A DNA stretch of 64,000 nt from Pantoea sp. (GTDB lineage Bacteria; Pseudomonadota; Gammaproteobacteria; Enterobacterales; Enterobacteriaceae). A model generated the notes under the pieces. That model did no database searches, was not told the origin of the DNA, and worked only from the letters and a program-made list of their open reading frames with translations. Where the stretch lies: positions 186,001 to 250,000 of the forward strand of contig NZ_JAPWKD010000011.1 of NCBI RefSeq assembly GCF_028283705.1, given 5' to 3'. Below are positions 43,902-53,352 of this stretch, piece by piece (position 1 is the first letter of the stretch; every line of letters begins with the position of its first letter). A program made the position numbers and the translations under genes.

Positions 43902-45006
43902 GGCGATCATTCTCAGGATAGTGACGCTGCTGCTGATGATGCTGAGCAGCGCCGCGCTGGCAAAAACCATCACCGATATCGACGGCAACCCGGTGACGAT
44001 TCCCGATAACCCCCAGCGCATCGTGCTGGGGGAAAGCCGCATGCTGTACACGCTGGCGATGCTCGAGCCTGGCGATCCTTTCCAGCGCATTATCGGCTGG
44101 CCGCAGGATTTGAAAAGATACGACAGCCAGATGTGGGACATTTTCGCCCGCAAGTTCCCGCAGATGCTGAAAATTCCGGTCCTGGGGGCGGGCGGCACCA
44201 ATGACATCAACCCGGAACAAGTGCTGGCGCTCAAACCGGATGTGGTGATCCTGCCCAGCCTGGCACGTTACGACGATGGGGATTTACGTCTGCTGGCGAT
44301 GCTGAAAGCAGCACACATCCCGGTAGTGAAGATCGATTTGCGTGTGCATTTGCTAAAGAACACCACGCGCAGCGTGCAGATCCTCGGTGAAGTATTGAAC
44401 CAGACAGCGCGGGCCGAATCGTTCAACCGTTTCTATCAGGCGCATTTGCAGGTGATTCAACAGCGGCTGGCGAGTTATCACGGACCAAAACCGACGGTAC
44501 TGCTGCAACTGCACCTTGGAAGACGCAACGAATGTTGCGTCACGGCCGTCAAAGGCAGCCTCGGCGAGTTACTCAATGCCGCCGGTGGCGACAACATTGC
44601 CAGCAAAACCGTGCAGGGGGTATTTGGTCGTCTTAGCGAGGAAAGCGTGATTGCCGCACAGCCAGAATATTACTTCGCCACCGGCGCGGGTGATAACGAT
44701 GCGCAGGGCGTGCTCAAGCTGGGTCCGGCAGTGGCACCTGATGCGGTACAAAGCAGCTTCAGCGCCATGACGGCAAAACAGAATGGTCTGCGCGAGTTGC
44801 AGGCATTGCATAACGGCCATGCGGCGGTGATCTGGATGAATTTCTATCTCAGCCCGTGGCACATCGCCGCGACCGAATTTATGGCGAAAACACTCTATCC
44901 ACAGCTATTTAACGATGTGCAGCCCGAAGAAACGCTAAAGCAAATCTTCCACGATTATCTGCCCATTCCCTATAGCGGCACCTGGTTTCTACCCATGCGC
45001 CCGTAG
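43891..45006 (+). CDS. Iron-siderophore ABC transporter substrate-binding protein (FepB/BtuF fold), TTG start
   Basis: 371 aa from a TTG 11 bp inside the receptor gene; it is chosen because it gives a full signal peptide with positive N-region (NSKAIILRIVTLLLMMLSSAALA) and GAGG is 8 nt upstream; a GTG 10 codons later loses the charge. The mature protein has the class III binding-protein pattern TITDIDGNPVTIPDNPQRIVLGE, PEQVLALKPDVVILPS and LGELLNAAGGDNIA. It should bind the ferric siderophore delivered by the receptor. No FecCD-type permease or ATPase follows, so it must use components encoded elsewhere. Confidence 0.82.
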   Translation: MNSKAIILRIVTLLLMMLSSAALAKTITDIDGNPVTIPDNPQRIVLGESRMLYTLAMLEPGDPFQRIIGWPQDLKRYDSQMWDIFARKFPQMLKIPVLGAGGTNDINPEQVLALKPDVVILPSLARYDDGDLRLLAMLKAAHIPVVKIDLRVHLLKNTTRSVQILGEVLNQTARAESFNRFYQAHLQVIQQRLASYHGPKPTVLLQLHLGRRNECCVTAVKGSLGELLNAAGGDNIASKTVQGVFGRLSEESVIAAQPEYYFATGAGDNDAQGVLKLGPAVAPDAVQSSFSAMTAKQNGLRELQALHNGHAAVIWMNFYLSPWHIAATEFMAKTLYPQLFNDVQPEETLKQIFHDYLPIPYSGTWFLPMRP

Positions 45007-45129
45007 CCCTGCCTGACAATACGGACCCTGCAAATGTGTAGGGTCACCCTTTATCGTGACCTGGTTACATCCCCGTCGTGGTCTATGCTTGACTGTCACA
45101 GGTTATTTCCTGACCGGCGAGGCGATAAA

Positions 45130-46917
45130 ATGGAGTCCTGTTTATTTCATAAAAGCTGGGGTGCTGAGTACGCGCCAGATGGCAGTGTGCAATTCCGCCT
45201 CTGGGCTTCCGGCCAGCGCCAGGTGACATTACAGCTGGCAGGCGTTGACATACCGATGCAACCCTGCGGCGATGGCTGGTTCGCATGGCGGGAAACGCAG
45301 GTCGCACCCGGTACGCCCTATCAATATCTGCTTGCCGACGGCACTCTGGTGCCTGACCCCGCCTCACGCGCTCAGCAGGCCAGGGTGAATGGTCCCTCAC
45401 TGGTTATCGACCCCACCACCTATGCCTGGCAGCACCGTGACTGGGCCGGTCGTCCGTGGGAAGAGACCGTGGTGTATGAGCTGCATATCGGCACCTTCAC
45501 GCCACAAGGCACCTTCCGGGCGGCAATAGAAAAACTGCCGCAGCTGGCTGCTCTGGGGATCACCATGATTGAGGTGCTGCCGGTCGCACAGTTTGGCGGC
45601 AACCGGGGCTGGGGCTATGATGGCGTGCTGCTGTACGCGCCGCACTCCGCCTATGGCACCCCGGATGATTTCCGCGCCTTCGTGGATGCCGCGCACGGCT
45701 GTGGCCTGGCGGTGGTACTGGATATCGTGCTGAACCATTTCGGCCCGGAAGGTAATTATCTGCCGCTGCTGTCGCCGGACTTCTTTGACCAGCAAAGAAT
45801 GACCCCATGGGGCGCGGGCATTGCTTACAATGTTGATGCTGCCCGCCGCTATATCACTGAAGTCCCGCTGTACTGGCTGACGGAATTTAATCTTGATGGC
45901 CTGCGTTTCGATGCCATTGATCAGATAAAGGATCAGACCGAACCACACGTTCTGCTTGAAATTGCCGAGCGCATTCGGCGCGAAATCCCTGACCGGCATA
46001 TCCACCTCACCACTGAGGACAGCCGCAACGTCATTTTTCTCCATCCGCGCACCTCAGACGGTTCCGTGCCGCTGTTCACCGCTGAGTGGAATGATGATTT
46101 CCACAACGCCATTCATGTCTGCGCGACAGGGGAAACCCACGCGTACTATCAGGATTTTGCCGATCAGCCAGAAAAACATCTGGCACGGATTCTGACTGAA
46201 GGCTTCGCTTACCAGGGGGAAGTCTCTCCCCACAGCGGCAAAAAGCGTGGCGTCGCCAGTACCGGCCAGCCACCCGTCGCTTTTGTCGATTTTATTCAGA
46301 ACCATGATCAGGTCGGCAACCGTGCCCACGGCGAAAGGTTGATCACCCTTGCCGGGGCCGCACGAACCCAGGCATTGCTCGCCACCCTGCTGCTTTCCCC
46401 CCATATCCCGCTGCTATTTATGGGCGAAGAGTTTGGCGAGACGCAGCCATTTTTGTTCTTCACGGATTTTCACGGCGATCTCGCCAGAGCGGTGCGCGAG
46501 GGGCGCGCCCGCGAGTTTACCGGCCATGCCGGGCACGAGGGGGCCAGCGTGCCGGATCCCAATGCGCAGCACACCTTTGAGAAGTCAAAACTCGACTGGT
46601 CAAAACCTGGCAGCCCCGAGGGCAGGCAATGGCTGGCGTTGACCAGACAGTTGCTGGCGGTGCGTCAGCAACATATCGTGCCACTGATCCGTGACGCCGA
46701 CGCCCATAACGGCCGCGTTATCGTCGCAGAGGATGGCTTTATCGCGGTCAGTTGGCGCTTCCCGGCAGGCACCCTGTCGCTGGCGCTGAATTTAAGCCAT
46801 ATCGCGCACCCCCTGACGGAGCTGCCAGGTGAAACCCTGTTTGCCTGGCCGCTGGCGGCAGACCCGCTGTCGCCCTATGGGATGACCGTACGTTTGTCTG
46901 CCGGAGATAAGTCATGA
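45130..46917 (+). CDS. treZ: Malto-oligosyltrehalose trehalohydrolase
   Basis: 595 aa from ATG 45130 (GAGGCGATAAA upstream); an ATG 32 codons earlier would add a non-homologous leader. N-terminal CBM48-like domain (APDGSVQFRLWASGQRQVTLQLAG), then a GH13 barrel: GYDGVLLYAPHSAYGTPDDF, VLDIVLNHFGPEGNYLP, GLRFDAIDQI with the nucleophile Asp, TTEDSRN with the acid Glu, and FIQNHDQVGNRAHGER. It releases trehalose from maltooligosyl-trehalose. Its stop overlaps the treY start (4 nt). Confidence 0.95.
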   Translation: MESCLFHKSWGAEYAPDGSVQFRLWASGQRQVTLQLAGVDIPMQPCGDGWFAWRETQVAPGTPYQYLLADGTLVPDPASRAQQARVNGPSLVIDPTTYAWQHRDWAGRPWEETVVYELHIGTFTPQGTFRAAIEKLPQLAALGITMIEVLPVAQFGGNRGWGYDGVLLYAPHSAYGTPDDFRAFVDAAHGCGLAVVLDIVLNHFGPEGNYLPLLSPDFFDQQRMTPWGAGIAYNVDAARRYITEVPLYWLTEFNLDGLRFDAIDQIKDQTEPHVLLEIAERIRREIPDRHIHLTTEDSRNVIFLHPRTSDGSVPLFTAEWNDDFHNAIHVCATGETHAYYQDFADQPEKHLARILTEGFAYQGEVSPHSGKKRGVASTGQPPVAFVDFIQNHDQVGNRAHGERLITLAGAARTQALLATLLLSPHIPLLFMGEEFGETQPFLFFTDFHGDLARAVREGRAREFTGHAGHEGASVPDPNAQHTFEKSKLDWSKPGSPEGRQWLALTRQLLAVRQQHIVPLIRDADAHNGRVIVAEDGFIAVSWRFPAGTLSLALNLSHIAHPLTELPGETLFAWPLAADPLSPYGMTVRLSAGDKS

Positions 46918-49391
46918 TTTTGCCAACGGCAACTTACCGTATTCAGTTCCGCAACGGCATGACATTTGATCGCGCTGCCGCCCTGGTGCCCTATTTAAAA
47001 AAACTCGGCATCAGCCATTTGTATGCCTCGCCCGTCTTTACAGCGACCCGTGATTCGACCCACGGCTACGACGTCACGCATGCCACACAAATCGATCCCT
47101 CGCTGGGTGGCCGCGCGGGTTTTGAGCGCATGGTGCAGGCACTGAAAAGCGCCGGTCTTGGCCTGATACTCGATATCGTCCCCAATCATATGGCAGCCTC
47201 GCTGGAAAATCCGTGGTGGCGCGATGTGATAGCCCACGGTGAACACAGCCGCTACGCCCACTATTTTGATATCGACTGGTCACGCCCGCTGACGCTGCCA
47301 TTTCTGGGCGACACCTTTGCTGAAGCACTGGAAAAAGGTGAGATCAGCGTCCGCGCCGATCCCCATGGCGGCTTACCGACACTCGCGTATTTCGACAATT
47401 TTTACCCACTGGCGATCGACAGCTGGCAGGGACTGAATCTCGAGGACAAGGTGGACATTGCCGCCTTGCACGAACGCCAGGCTTATCGGCTGATATGCTG
47501 GCGAGATGCCGCAACGGACCTTTCGTATCGTCGTTTCTTTGAAATCACCGGTCTGGTGGGGGTGCGGGTGGAAGATCCCGAGGTCTTTGCTGCCACACAT
47601 CAGTTGATTCTGGCACTGGTGCACAGCGGAGCCGTTGCTGGCCTGCGCATCGACCATGTTGACGGGCTTGCCGATCCACAGGGATATCTGGAACGTCTGC
47701 GCCAGCAGGCAGGGCCGGATTGCTATATCACGGTGGAAAAAATCCTCGGGGCAGAGGAAGCGCTGGCAGCCGACTGGCCCGTTGCGGGCACCACTGGCTA
47801 CGAATTTATCACCGCGCTGGCTGATGCGCTGGTTGTCAGTGATGGCATCAAGGCCCTGCGCCAGGCCTACCCTGCCAGAAACGATATGGCCGCAGAATTA
47901 CGTGCAGCAAAAGCGTTAATGGTTGATCGAAATTTTGCCGGAGAATTCAACCGTCTGCTGGCGCTGGCAAAGGATATTGCTCAGGACGCGTTCGCTGAAA
48001 ACGCACTCCGCAACGCCCTGCGTGAACTGCTGCTGGCTTTTCCGGTTTACCGTACTTACGCCACTGCGGAAGGTTTACCCGCTGCCGATGAGGCGCTGCT
48101 GCAAACTGTGACGGCAAACATTGGCGCAGAGACATCCCCCGAGGCCCTTTCTTTTATCACCGGCCTGTTCCACGGCGAAGCCGCTGATAATCAGACCGCG
48201 CTATTTCGCACCCGCTTTCAGCAATTAAGCGGTCCTTTAATGGCAAAATCGGTGGAAGATACCCTGTTCTTCCGCCAGTGCACGGCGCTGGCGTTAAATG
48301 AAGTCGGCGGCGAACCGCTGCCGCAAGGCTTCTCTCTGGCGCGTTTCCATGCCGCGATGCAGACACGAAAGCAGCATCCACAGGGACTTTCCAGCACGTC
48401 CACGCATGATACCAAGCGGGGCGAGGACACCCGGGCGCGGCTTTATACCCTGAGCGAAGCGCCAGAACGCTGGTCTGCCGCCGTCACCCGCTGGCGGCAG
48501 ATGCATCAGGCGCATATCAAACCCCTGCCTGCAGGCCCGGCACCCGGACCTGCGGTGGAATGGATGATGTATCAGGCACTGGCTGGCGCCTGGCCGGTAT
48601 CGCTGAAGCTGGATGATGCTGCCGGATTGCAGGATCTGGAAACCCGGTTTGTGGCCTTTGTGGAAAAAGCGCTGCGTGAGGCAAAACAGCGCACCGATTG
48701 GGCTGAAAGCAATGAATCATATGAAGAGGCGGTGCGAGCCTATGCCCGCCAGCTACTTTCCCCCGCCAGCCTGGTTTTTTTGCAGGATTTTACCGCCACG
48801 CTACAACCCTTTATCCACGCCGGGCTGGCAAACAGCCTGAGTCAGACCATCATCAAACTGTTGGCACCTGGCGTGCCGGATATTTATCAGGGCAGCGAGG
48901 CGCTGAACTTCAGCCTGGTCGATCCTGACAACCGGCAACCTGTGGATTTCGCGTTACTGGAGCAGTGGCTGCACAGCCCCTCTTCGCAGCCCGACAGCTG
49001 GCTGAGTGGTCAGTTGAAGCAGCAGACCATCGCAACCCTGCTGCCGCTGCGTCAGCAGCATCCGGCGTTGTTTCGCGACGGTGATTATCTGCCGCTGACA
49101 GCCAGCAGTAACCATCTGATTGCCTTTGCGCGGGTGCACCCGCAAGCAACGTTAATCGTGGTGGTTCCACGCCTGCCATTAACCGCCTTTGCCGGCAACC
49201 TGCCGCAGCCGTTACCGACATGGCAAATTGCCCTGCCCGAGCCACTTGCCAGCCGTCGTTATAACAACGTTATAAACCATGAAGAATTGGCCCTCGCCGA
49301 TGTCCTGACCAGTGAACAGCCGTACCTGGTGTTGCTGAGCGGCTCAAGTAAGCTGAACCGGTCGGCATACATGCCGCCCCTACATCTATAG
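46914..49391 (+). CDS. treY: Malto-oligosyltrehalose synthase
   Basis: 825 aa GH13 enzyme: LPTATYRIQFRNGMTFDRAAALVPYLKKLGISHLY, ILDIVPNHMA, GLRIDHVDGLADP, EKILGAEE and STHDTKRGEDTRARL. It turns the reducing end of maltodextrin into a trehalose unit for TreZ. The last ~12 codons (LNRSAYMPPLHL) are encoded by a REP-like repeat, so the C-terminal tail seems to be an insertion-derived extension. ATGA overlap with treZ; glgX follows after 94 bp containing the repeat. Confidence 0.94.
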   Translation: MILPTATYRIQFRNGMTFDRAAALVPYLKKLGISHLYASPVFTATRDSTHGYDVTHATQIDPSLGGRAGFERMVQALKSAGLGLILDIVPNHMAASLENPWWRDVIAHGEHSRYAHYFDIDWSRPLTLPFLGDTFAEALEKGEISVRADPHGGLPTLAYFDNFYPLAIDSWQGLNLEDKVDIAALHERQAYRLICWRDAATDLSYRRFFEITGLVGVRVEDPEVFAATHQLILALVHSGAVAGLRIDHVDGLADPQGYLERLRQQAGPDCYITVEKILGAEEALAADWPVAGTTGYEFITALADALVVSDGIKALRQAYPARNDMAAELRAAKALMVDRNFAGEFNRLLALAKDIAQDAFAENALRNALRELLLAFPVYRTYATAEGLPAADEALLQTVTANIGAETSPEALSFITGLFHGEAADNQTALFRTRFQQLSGPLMAKSVEDTLFFRQCTALALNEVGGEPLPQGFSLARFHAAMQTRKQHPQGLSSTSTHDTKRGEDTRARLYTLSEAPERWSAAVTRWRQMHQAHIKPLPAGPAPGPAVEWMMYQALAGAWPVSLKLDDAAGLQDLETRFVAFVEKALREAKQRTDWAESNESYEEAVRAYARQLLSPASLVFLQDFTATLQPFIHAGLANSLSQTIIKLLAPGVPDIYQGSEALNFSLVDPDNRQPVDFALLEQWLHSPSSQPDSWLSGQLKQQTIATLLPLRQQHPALFRDGDYLPLTASSNHLIAFARVHPQATLIVVVPRLPLTAFAGNLPQPLPTWQIALPEPLASRRYNNVINHEELALADVLTSEQPYLVLLSGSSKLNRSAYMPPLHL

Positions 49392-49415
49392 GGTGCGAAT
49401 TCATTCGCACCTGGT
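49359..49415 (+). repeat. REP/BIME-like palindromic repeat at treY 3' end
   Basis: Hairpin CGGCAT-AC-ATGCCG (49364-49377) followed by CCCCTACATCTATAGGG and then GGTGCGAA-TTCA-TTCGCACC (49392-49411). The paired short hairpins form a composite REP-type element between treY and glgX, overlapping the last codons and stop of treY. Confidence 0.75.
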
Positions 49416-49485
49416 GATTTACGGTATCTGAACGTATTTATCGCGCAGGTTTTTACCAGGTGTTTATTTACAGGAGTGGGGAAAA

Positions 49486-51567
49486 ATGTCGCATGCTAAG
49501 CCTTTTGTGATTACCGCCGGTTACAGCTACCCGCTGGGTGCCAATTTCGACGGTGATGGAGTCAACTTCGCCCTGTTTTCCGCTCATGCCGAACGCGTTG
49601 AACTGTGCCTGTACGATGACAGTGGCCGTCATGAAATCGCCAGATTTGATTTGCCCGAATTTACCCACGAAGTCTGGCATGGCTATATTCCCAGCCTGCA
49701 ACCCGGTGCGCTTTACGGCTACCGGGTGCATGGCCCCTTTGATCCGGAAAATGGTCATCGCTTTAATCCGCACAAACTGTTGCTCGACCCCTATGCGCGT
49801 GACCTCTCCGGGGACATCGCCTGGAACGAAGCGCATTTCGCTTACGATTTACAGCATGACGGCGAAGACAAAGATCTCACCTTTGATACCCACGACAGCG
49901 CCGATTTCACCCCCAAATGTCGGGTCATCGATGCCAACGAATTTGACTGGCACGACCAGAATCGCCCGGTCATCCCGTGGTCCAGCGCCATCATCTATGA
50001 AACCCATGTCAAAGGCTTTACCCAGCTTAATAGCGCGATCCCTCAGCCCCTGCGCGGCACCTATGAAGGCATGGCGCATAAAGCCACCGTCGATTACCTG
50101 AAAAGTTTGGGGATTACCTCAGTCGAGTTGTTGCCGGTGCACTGGTTCCCCGATGATCAGCATTTGCTGGATAAAGGGCTGAAAAACTTCTGGGGCTACA
50201 ACACGCTCAACTTTTTCGCCCCTGCCGCGCGCTATTTCGGCCCGCGAGGTATTCAGGGCTTTCGTGACATGGTGCGCGCGCTGCATGATGCGGGGATCGA
50301 GGTGATTCTCGATGTGGTTTACAACCACACCGCAGAAGGCAATGAACTGGGACCGACGCTGTCGTTTAAAGGCATCGACAACTATTCCTACTATCGCACC
50401 CTGGCAGACCAGCATCGATACTACGTTAACGACACTGGCACCGGTAACACCGTCAATACCTCACATCCCCGCGTGTTGCAGATGATTATGGATTCGCTGC
50501 GCTACTGGGCCGAATCGATGCATATCGATGGTTTTCGTTTCGACCTTGGGACGATTCTTGGCCGTGAACCTGGCGGATTCGACCCGCGCGGCGGCTTCTT
50601 TGACGCCATGACCCAAGACCCGGTGCTGGGGAAACTGAAGTTGATCGGTGAACCCTGGGATATCGGTCCGGGCGGTTATCAGGTTGGCGCGTTCCCGCCG
50701 GGCTGGGCCGAATGGAACGACAAATATCGCGATACGGTACGTGAATACTGGAAAGGCGACAATGTCTCCAGTGATTTTGCTGCCCGCCTGCTCGGTTCCG
50801 GCGATCTCTACGATCAACGCGGACGCCGCCCCTGGGCCAGTATCAACTTTATTACCGCCCATGACGGCTTCACCCTTAACGACCTGGTGTCGTACAACGA
50901 GAAACATAACGAGGCCAACGGCGAAGACAACAATGACGGGCACAACGATAATCGCTCCTGTAATTACGGCGCGGAAGGCCCGACCGATGATCCGCAAATC
51001 ATTGAAGTCCGTGAACGGCAGAAACGTAATTTTCTTGCCACCCTGCTGTTTTCCCACGGCACGCCGATGCTGCTGGCCGGTGACGAGTTTGGTCGCAGCC
51101 AGATGGGCAACAATAACGGCTATTGTCAGGACAGCGAGATCTCGTGGTTCCACTGGGATAACCTGCCCGCCAGTGCCGAAACGTTGCGCGAATTTACCCG
51201 TCAGATTATCCATCTGCGCGCCAGCCAGCCGTTGCTGCATCGGGAAAACTGGCGCGATGGTATGGAGATTGAATGGTTCAATGCGGGTGGCGGTCTGCAA
51301 CAATCGGAGCATTGGGATGAAGGCACCACCCTGGGCATGTACATTGGCCGCCCGGATTTGCAGGACGCCGAGGGTATCTGGCATGACGTGCTGATGCTGT
51401 TTAATCCGTTTGAAGGTGAGGTGCCCTTCCGCATCCCGCAATTTGGCGAAGGTGGCTGGGTACTGGAACTCACCACCAGCGATTGCAGCAAAAAGGGGCT
51501 GGTGATCACCAAAGAAAAAGATTTCACACTGGAGGGTCGTAGCATCGCCTTGTTCAGACGGCCCTGA
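49486..51567 (+). CDS. glgX: Glycogen debranching enzyme GlgX/TreX
   Basis: 693 aa with GAGTGGGGAAAA before the ATG. CBM48 opening YPLGANFDGDGVNFALFSAHAERVELCLYD, then isoamylase-type GH13: ELLPVHWFPDDQHL, VVYNHTAEGNELGP, GFRFDLGTILGRE (nucleophile), LIGEPWDIGPGGYQVGAFP and NFITAHDGFTLNDLVSYNEKHNEANGEDNNDGHNDN. It debranches glycogen to linear maltodextrin, the substrate of TreY; with treZ and treY it makes trehalose from glycogen. Its stop overlaps the convergent LysR stop by 14 bp. Confidence 0.94.
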   Translation: MSHAKPFVITAGYSYPLGANFDGDGVNFALFSAHAERVELCLYDDSGRHEIARFDLPEFTHEVWHGYIPSLQPGALYGYRVHGPFDPENGHRFNPHKLLLDPYARDLSGDIAWNEAHFAYDLQHDGEDKDLTFDTHDSADFTPKCRVIDANEFDWHDQNRPVIPWSSAIIYETHVKGFTQLNSAIPQPLRGTYEGMAHKATVDYLKSLGITSVELLPVHWFPDDQHLLDKGLKNFWGYNTLNFFAPAARYFGPRGIQGFRDMVRALHDAGIEVILDVVYNHTAEGNELGPTLSFKGIDNYSYYRTLADQHRYYVNDTGTGNTVNTSHPRVLQMIMDSLRYWAESMHIDGFRFDLGTILGREPGGFDPRGGFFDAMTQDPVLGKLKLIGEPWDIGPGGYQVGAFPPGWAEWNDKYRDTVREYWKGDNVSSDFAARLLGSGDLYDQRGRRPWASINFITAHDGFTLNDLVSYNEKHNEANGEDNNDGHNDNRSCNYGAEGPTDDPQIIEVRERQKRNFLATLLFSHGTPMLLAGDEFGRSQMGNNNGYCQDSEISWFHWDNLPASAETLREFTRQIIHLRASQPLLHRENWRDGMEIEWFNAGGGLQQSEHWDEGTTLGMYIGRPDLQDAEGIWHDVLMLFNPFEGEVPFRIPQFGEGGWVLELTTSDCSKKGLVITKEKDFTLEGRSIALFRRP

Positions 51568-52462
51568 GCCGTTGCGGGAATACCTCCATCAGCCAGCTAA
51601 TAAACACCCGCAGCCGTTGCGTGACGTGGCGGTTCTGCGGGTATACCACATGAAACGGATAAGGTGCGGGACGCCACCCGGCGAGAATCTCCACCAGCGC
51701 CCCACGCTGCTGGGCTTCAAAGGTGGCATAGGTGAAAGTCTGAATAATCCCCAGCCCGGCCAGCGCCGCCGCCAGATGCGCGTTGCTTTCGTTCACCCCG
51801 ATACGATGTTCGATTTTGATCTCGCTCTTTTCACCGTTACGTGCAAAGCGGAACGGGAACGGACGCCCAGTTTGTGGCGACAGATAACTCACCAGCCGAT
51901 GGCCGTTTTTTAACTCATCAGGATAAGCAGGGACACCAAAAGCTTTCAGGTAACCCGGCGTTGCGCAGGTTATCAGGGTGGCATCGCCAATATGGCGCGC
52001 GATCAGGGAGGAATCGCTGAGTGGCCCGCCACGAATCACGCAATCAACGTTGTCGCTGATCAGGTCAACCGGGCGGTCCGATACCCCAAGATCGAGACGA
52101 ATATCCGGGTAGCGTGCCATAAAATCCGGCAGCGCCGGTATCAGCACATCCCGCGCCGTTGAGCCACCGACATCCACGCGCAGATAACCACGTAACCGGC
52201 CACTGACCACGTTAAACGAGGCGTCGATATCCTCCAGATCGCGCACGATACGCAACGCTTTCTCGTAGTAATCCCGCCCTTCTGCCGTCACCGTCACACG
52301 CCGGGTGGTGCGTTGCAGTAAACGAATCCCCAGATGGGCCTCCAGCTCCTGCACCATCTTGCTGAGCGTAGCATTGGGCATATCGAGTGAATCCGCCGCG
52401 CGAGTGAAATTTCCGGCCTCCACCACGCGTGCAAATGCCTTGATTGCCATCAGCTGGTCCAT
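51554..52462 (-). CDS. LysR-family regulator (CrgA/AaeR-like group)
   Basis: 302 aa; AGGTGAAAGACG precedes the ATG. HTH MDQLMAIKAFARVVEAGNFTRAADSLDMPNATLSKMVQELEAHLGIRLLQRTTR, effector domain from about residue 90 (GYLRVDVGGSTARDVLIPALPDFMARYPDI). Divergent from the SDR gene 140 bp away, which is the probable target. Confidence 0.92.
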   Translation of the reverse strand: MDQLMAIKAFARVVEAGNFTRAADSLDMPNATLSKMVQELEAHLGIRLLQRTTRRVTVTAEGRDYYEKALRIVRDLEDIDASFNVVSGRLRGYLRVDVGGSTARDVLIPALPDFMARYPDIRLDLGVSDRPVDLISDNVDCVIRGGPLSDSSLIARHIGDATLITCATPGYLKAFGVPAYPDELKNGHRLVSYLSPQTGRPFPFRFARNGEKSEIKIEHRIGVNESNAHLAAALAGLGIIQTFTYATFEAQQRGALVEILAGWRPAPYPFHVVYPQNRHVTQRLRVFISWLMEVFPQRLRAV

Positions 52463-52602
52463 CGTCTTTCACCTATTATCCACACACATGAATAGTCATT
52501 TTCATTTTACACGATTTATCGATAAACGTCGCCACGGTACATTGCCTCCATGCACTACGAAGCCGTTGAAAATCACTTAATCACTTATCTGGAGAGACAA
52601 AC

Positions 52603-53352
52603 ATGAACACAACACTGAAAGGTAAAATTGCTCTGGTTACTGGCGGCACCACCGGTATTGGTCTGGCTGCAGCACAAACGCTGGCAGCACGCGGCGCACA
52701 GGTGTTTATCACCGGACGCCGTCAGGCAGAACTGGACGCAGCCGTCGCCAGTATTGGCGCAGCAGCAACCGGGATTCGCGCCGATGCGGCGATTCTCAGC
52801 GACCTCGACGCGGTTTACGCGCAGATTGCCCGTCAGGCGGGTCGCCTTGATGTCCTGTTTGCCAACGCCGGTGGCGGCGATATGCAGCCGCTGGGCAGCA
52901 TCACCGAAGAACATTTTGACCGTATTTTTGGCACCAACGTACGTGGCGTGTTGTTCACCGTGCAAAAAGCGCTGCCGCTGCTGAGTGACAAGGCTTCGGT
53001 GATCCTCACCGCCTCTACCACTTCAGTGAAGGGTACTGCTGGCTTTAGCGTCTACAGCGCCAGTAAAGCGGCCGTACGTAACTTCGCCCGCTCCTGGGCG
53101 CTGGATGTGAAAGATCGCGGCATTCGTATCAACGTTGTCAGCCCTGGTCCGATTCGGACCCCTGGTTTAGGTGGCCTGGTCAGTGAAGATCAACGTCAGG
53201 GATTGTTTGACGCGCTGGCATCCCAGGTACCCTTGGGTCGTCTGGGTGAACCTGAAGAGATTGGTAAAGTGGTGGCGTTCCTTGCCTCTGATGATTCCAG
53301 CTTTATCAACGCCACCGAGTTGTTTGTTGATGGTGGTATGGCGCAGATTTAA
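52603..53352 (+). CDS. Short-chain dehydrogenase/reductase (classical SDR)
   Basis: 249 aa, GGAGAGACAAAC before the ATG. Cofactor motif TGGTTGIG at residues 14-21, NAG motif in LFANAGGGDM, catalytic Ser in ASTTS, and YSASK with Tyr/Lys; C-terminal FINATELFVDGGMAQI is standard. Arg at the end of beta-2 (ITGRR) suggests NADP preference. Substrate unknown. Divergent from LysR; stop overlaps the stop of the convergent epimerase gene by 4 bp. Confidence 0.93.
   Translation: MNTTLKGKIALVTGGTTGIGLAAAQTLAARGAQVFITGRRQAELDAAVASIGAAATGIRADAAILSDLDAVYAQIARQAGRLDVLFANAGGGDMQPLGSITEEHFDRIFGTNVRGVLFTVQKALPLLSDKASVILTASTTSVKGTAGFSVYSASKAAVRNFARSWALDVKDRGIRINVVSPGPIRTPGLGGLVSEDQRQGLFDALASQVPLGRLGEPEEIGKVVAFLASDDSSFINATELFVDGGMAQI

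Noticed and set aside
49486..51567. Reading long antisense frames inside glgX (50461-51441 minus) as a gene
   Set aside because: They run opposite to an intact, motif-rich GH13 enzyme and show no domain signatures.
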